Source of the DNA: Phycisphaerales bacterium
GTDB taxonomy: Bacteria > Planctomycetota > Phycisphaerae > Phycisphaerales > SM1A02
Reading direction: 5' to 3'
Length of the DNA: 64,000 bases
Assembly (NCBI GenBank): GCA_014238125.1
Contig: JABABS010000083.1
Location: 1-64,000 of the forward strand
Shown: one piece after another, positions 61,378 to 64,000 of the stretch
Layout: each line of letters begins with the position of its first letter
Numbering within the stretch: the first letter of the stretch is position 1
Translations under genes and position numbers: made by a program
Notes under the pieces: model-generated
Databases searched by the model: none
What the model was told of the DNA's origin: nothing
The model's input: the letters and a program-made list of their open reading frames with translations, nothing else

Positions 61378-63127
61378 TGCCAAGTTCTTCAAGTTGAGCA
61401 GGATCGGCAGCGCCGGGTGCTTCGCACATGAGATCAGCACCAGTTTGGGTTTTTGGAAATGCAATGACATCGCGAATGTTAGTTGTCCCAATCATCATCA
61501 TGACCAAGCGATCAAGACCAAAGGCAACGCCGCCATGTGGTGGGGCACCATAACGCAGGGCGTTTAGTAAAAAGCCAAATTTTTCCTCAGCTTCTTCTTG
61601 TGATAAACCCAATAGTCCAAAGACTTTAGACTGCACTTCAGGGGTGTGAATCCGAATTGAACCACCGCCAACTTCAGCACCGTTAATCACAAGATCGTAT
61701 CCAGAAGACAAACAATTTCCAGGATCGGATTCAAGCGTGTCGAGGTGCGATGCAAGGGGCGCTGTAAATGGATGGTGCTCACTCACCCAACGCCCTGCCT
61801 CTTCGTTCCAATCAAACATTGGAAAGTCAATCACCCATAAGCCGCGGTGTAATCCTTCGGGGATAAGATCTAGTTCTTTCGCAACTGCGAGCCGAACTTC
61901 GCCAAGTGATATACACGCAACACGGTACGTACCCACTCCAAACATAACAAGATCGCCATCTTCCAAAGAGAGTGCTTCAACAAGTTCATCTTTTATTGGT
62001 TCAACGAACTTCGCGACACCTGTGGAAAATTCACCGCCTTGATATTTCACAACAGGCAAACCTCCAGCGCCGTAGGTTTTTGCAATCTCTGCAAACCCAT
62101 CCGTCTTTTTACGTGTTAATTTTTCAGCGCCACCAGGAACTCGCATTGCTTTCACTGAACCACCAGAACTACATGTTTCTGTAAAAATTTTAAAATCAGT
62201 TTTACTTGCAAGTTCAGTGACGTCGGCGAGTTGTAAATCAAAACGAATGTCAGGACGATCGGAGCCATAATTGTCCATCGCATCTTTCCATGACAAATGT
62301 GGGAGTTCGCCAAGATCAATTCCGCCAACTTCTTTGTATAACTTCTGTGCAAACTCTCCCATAATTTTCAGAACATCTTCTTGTTCTACAAAACTCATTT
62401 CTAAGTCAATCTGCGTAAACTCAGCTTGTCTGTCTGCTCTAGGATCTTCATCACGTAGACACTTGCAAATCTGCATGTACTTGTCACAACCTGCAACCAT
62501 CAAAATTTGCTTAAATATTTGTGGGCTTTGCGGGAGTGCGTACCATTGACCTGCTTGATGGCGTGATGGCACTATGAAATCGCGAGCACCCTCGGGGGTT
62601 GGTGTAATAAGTAGGGGAGTTTCTATTTCTAGAAATCCGTTATCAGCAAAAAAGTTTCGAGTAAATTGCGTAATTTTGTGCCGTAGTGCAAGAATTTTTT
62701 GCATACGGGGTCTACGAAGATCAATGTACCGGTATTTCAATCTGTGTTCTTCACCGATGTCATCGGCATCGTGATCGTCAGGAAGGATCGGAAGTTTCGC
62801 AGTGCGGTTAATCACTTCAATATTCTTGGCCACAAGTTCGATTTCACCTGTTTCGAGTTTCGCATTGGGCTTCCCATCCCGAACACGGATGACGCCCTCA
62901 ACTGAGATGACATCTTCTCGTCTCAGTGAAGAGCCAAGTTCCATCACATTTTCTGGAGTGTCTTCACCATCAAAGACAATTTGAGTCATTCCATATCGGT
63001 CACGTAGGTCGATAAATACCAAGCCTTTACCTTGATCTCGATAGGTATTTATCCAGCCCGAGAGGGTGATGGTATCGCCTGCTTGTTCTTTTCGTGGGTC
63101 ACCACATGTGCATGTTCTTTTTAGCAT
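61337..63127 (-). CDS. aspS: Aspartyl-tRNA synthetase
   Basis: A 596-residue bacterial-type enzyme. It has the OB-fold anticodon domain (KRTCTCGDPRKEQAGDTITLSGW), motif 2 CLRDEDPRADRQAEFTQIDLEM and motif 3 GGVAFGLDRLVMMM, with the GAD insert of bacterial AspRS between. It charges tRNA-Asp. An additional asnB convergent overlap at the 3' end is unusual. It is divergent from lpxB with a 44-bp gap. Confidence 0.95.
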   Translation of the reverse strand: MLKRTCTCGDPRKEQAGDTITLSGWINTYRDQGKGLVFIDLRDRYGMTQIVFDGEDTPENVMELGSSLRREDVISVEGVIRVRDGKPNAKLETGEIELVAKNIEVINRTAKLPILPDDHDADDIGEEHRLKYRYIDLRRPRMQKILALRHKITQFTRNFFADNGFLEIETPLLITPTPEGARDFIVPSRHQAGQWYALPQSPQIFKQILMVAGCDKYMQICKCLRDEDPRADRQAEFTQIDLEMSFVEQEDVLKIMGEFAQKLYKEVGGIDLGELPHLSWKDAMDNYGSDRPDIRFDLQLADVTELASKTDFKIFTETCSSGGSVKAMRVPGGAEKLTRKKTDGFAEIAKTYGAGGLPVVKYQGGEFSTGVAKFVEPIKDELVEALSLEDGDLVMFGVGTYRVACISLGEVRLAVAKELDLIPEGLHRGLWVIDFPMFDWNEEAGRWVSEHHPFTAPLASHLDTLESDPGNCLSSGYDLVINGAEVGGGSIRIHTPEVQSKVFGLLGLSQEEAEEKFGFLLNALRYGAPPHGGVAFGLDRLVMMMIGTTNIRDVIAFPKTQTGADLMCEAPGAADPAQLEELGIMMQNPADSKEQA

Positions 63128-63171
63128 TAGAGTATTGTATCTAAACCTTAGCCTTTATAAGAGCCATTCGC

Positions 63172-64000
63172 ATGTGTTCTGATACACCAAAAAAAATCCT
63201 CATGACAGCATTCGAACCAAGCGGGGACGCCCTTGGTGCGATGGCTGCTGCTGGTCTGAAGGGGATCAGTCCAAACGTCCAACTGTTTGGGCTTGGAGGA
63301 TCTGAGATGGAACATTCTGGAGTTGAATTGCTTGCAGAAACGACTCATGAGGCAAAGATGGGGCTTGGAGCAATTTCAGAAATAAAGCGAATCAAAGATC
63401 TTGTCGATTTGGTTGCGAAGTGGATCGAAATAAATAAACCCCATGTTGTTGTTGCTGTTGATTCACCAGCGGCAAATTGGCCAGTTTGTAAAGTTGCCAA
63501 AAAATATGGGTGCCGAGTTGTGCACCTCGCCGCTCCCCAACTTTGGGCGTGGGCGCCATGGAGAATACATAAAATGAAACGGCTTAGCGATCACGTGATG
63601 TGTTTGCTGCCGTTTGAACCCGCGTGGTTTGAATCAAGGGGAATGCCCGCTACATTTATTGGGCACCCAGCGATGCGCCAACATGACATTCCAGCGATCG
63701 ATTTGCCTCTTGGCGAACCAAAAATTGTGTTACTTCCCGGATCGCGAAAAAGTGAAATTATAAAAAATTTACCTATGCAGCAAGCTATTTTACAAAAAAT
63801 TTCTGCCACGTATCCAGAAACAAAGTCAGTAATAGCTTGCCGGAGTGAAGATGTTTCACGTGTGAAACCTTATGCATGCGGTTTGCAGATAGTGGCAGAC
63901 AAATTACCAAGCGTGCTTGAATGGGCAGATCTTGCATTGAACGTTTCGGGCACAGTTTCTCTGCATGTCATGAGGCACTCGACGCCAATGATTGGCATGT
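63172..64000 (+). CDS. lpxB: Lipid-A-disaccharide synthase (3' truncated by window end)
   Basis: The frame begins with ATG 63172 and stays open to the window end (276 residues). Family features are TAFEPSGDALGAMAAAGL, FGLGGSEMEHSGVELLAE, APQLWAWAPWRIHKMKRL, ATFIGHPAMRQ, IVLLPGSRKSEI and NVSGTVSLHVMRH, in the order of LpxB, the GT19 enzyme that makes the lipid A disaccharide. It indicates an LPS-bearing outer membrane. The C-terminal third is outside the window. Confidence 0.88.
   Translation, partial: MCSDTPKKILMTAFEPSGDALGAMAAAGLKGISPNVQLFGLGGSEMEHSGVELLAETTHEAKMGLGAISEIKRIKDLVDLVAKWIEINKPHVVVAVDSPAANWPVCKVAKKYGCRVVHLAAPQLWAWAPWRIHKMKRLSDHVMCLLPFEPAWFESRGMPATFIGHPAMRQHDIPAIDLPLGEPKIVLLPGSRKSEIIKNLPMQQAILQKISATYPETKSVIACRSEDVSRVKPYACGLQIVADKLPSVLEWADLALNVSGTVSLHVMRHSTPMIGM

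Noticed and set aside
1..64000. CRISPR array, insertion sequence, prophage, integrase or rRNA
   Set aside because: No regular spaced repeats, no transposase or phage-like proteins and no rRNA-like sequence were seen; short palindromic repeats are the only mobile-like signal.

Overview
The window looks like chromosome of an uncultured marine planctomycete of the Phycisphaerae type. The evidence is the paired Cys-flanked dockerin-like repeats at the left edge, a Phycisphaerae-style secreted protein ending in a PEP-CTERM-like tail, an mraZ gene with no dcw cluster behind it, planctomycete-type Ser/Thr kinase-WD40 architecture, and lipid A genes (lpxB, a PagL homologue) together with CsrA. Base composition is AT-leaning and even. 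I see no insertion sequence, prophage, CRISPR array or rRNA. Most genes lie in tight operons, and many neighbours share a 4-bp ATGA start/stop overlap.

Layout. 1-6.7 kb: end of a dockerin-repeat protein, atpC, scpB, a DUF58 gene broken by an in-frame TGA, a TgpA-like transglutaminase, a methyltransferase and a PilZ-like protein. 6.8-16 kb: pabB, ppdK, a HIT protein, a Ser/Thr kinase whose WD40 half is separated by an in-frame TAA, nadC and birA. 16-23.6 kb: an eight-gene operon of uncharacterised membrane proteins built around a GlmL/MutL-family ASKHA ATPase and a DUF6754 protein. 23.7-30 kb: rpmF-plsX-fabH-fabD-lipoprotein-fabG-acpP-fabF, the fatty-acid synthesis operon. 30-38.2 kb: PagL, tRNA-Glu, aroB, a ParA ATPase with a partner, DUF2752, two lipoproteins, a glycosyltransferase-like protein and a flavin reductase. 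38.3-40 kb: mraZ with its own operator, a structured RNA segment, csrA and a NifU-type protein. 40-46 kb: a lipoprotein, a dapF-like gene lacking one catalytic Cys, tilS-serS-nadK. 45-52 kb: an ABC ATPase with a large membrane partner, an M20 peptidase, a MauE-thioredoxin fusion and the PEP-CTERM-like protein. 52-64 kb: MscS channel, cysteine desulfurase, ald, an exported protein, trxB, a dicarboxylate symporter, asnB, aspS and the start of lpxB.

Most notable: between mraZ and csrA lie four hairpins whose six-base loops are AGGGAC, ACGGAC, ACGGAC and ATGGAG. That is the ANGGA loop pattern of CsrA-sequestering RNAs (CsrB/RsmZ type). csrA itself lies about 190 bp beyond, on the other strand, and its own Shine-Dalgarno sits in a hairpin loop containing AGGA. 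This suggests a Csr post-transcriptional circuit with an RNA sponge next to its target. The mraZ promoter carries three TGGG repeats at exact 10-bp spacing, the known MraZ operator. The second notable unit is the GlmL/DUF6754 operon, which looks like a dedicated membrane complex of unknown function.

All calls come from reading motifs and gene order; no database search was run. Two interrupted genes could be real mutations or assembly errors.
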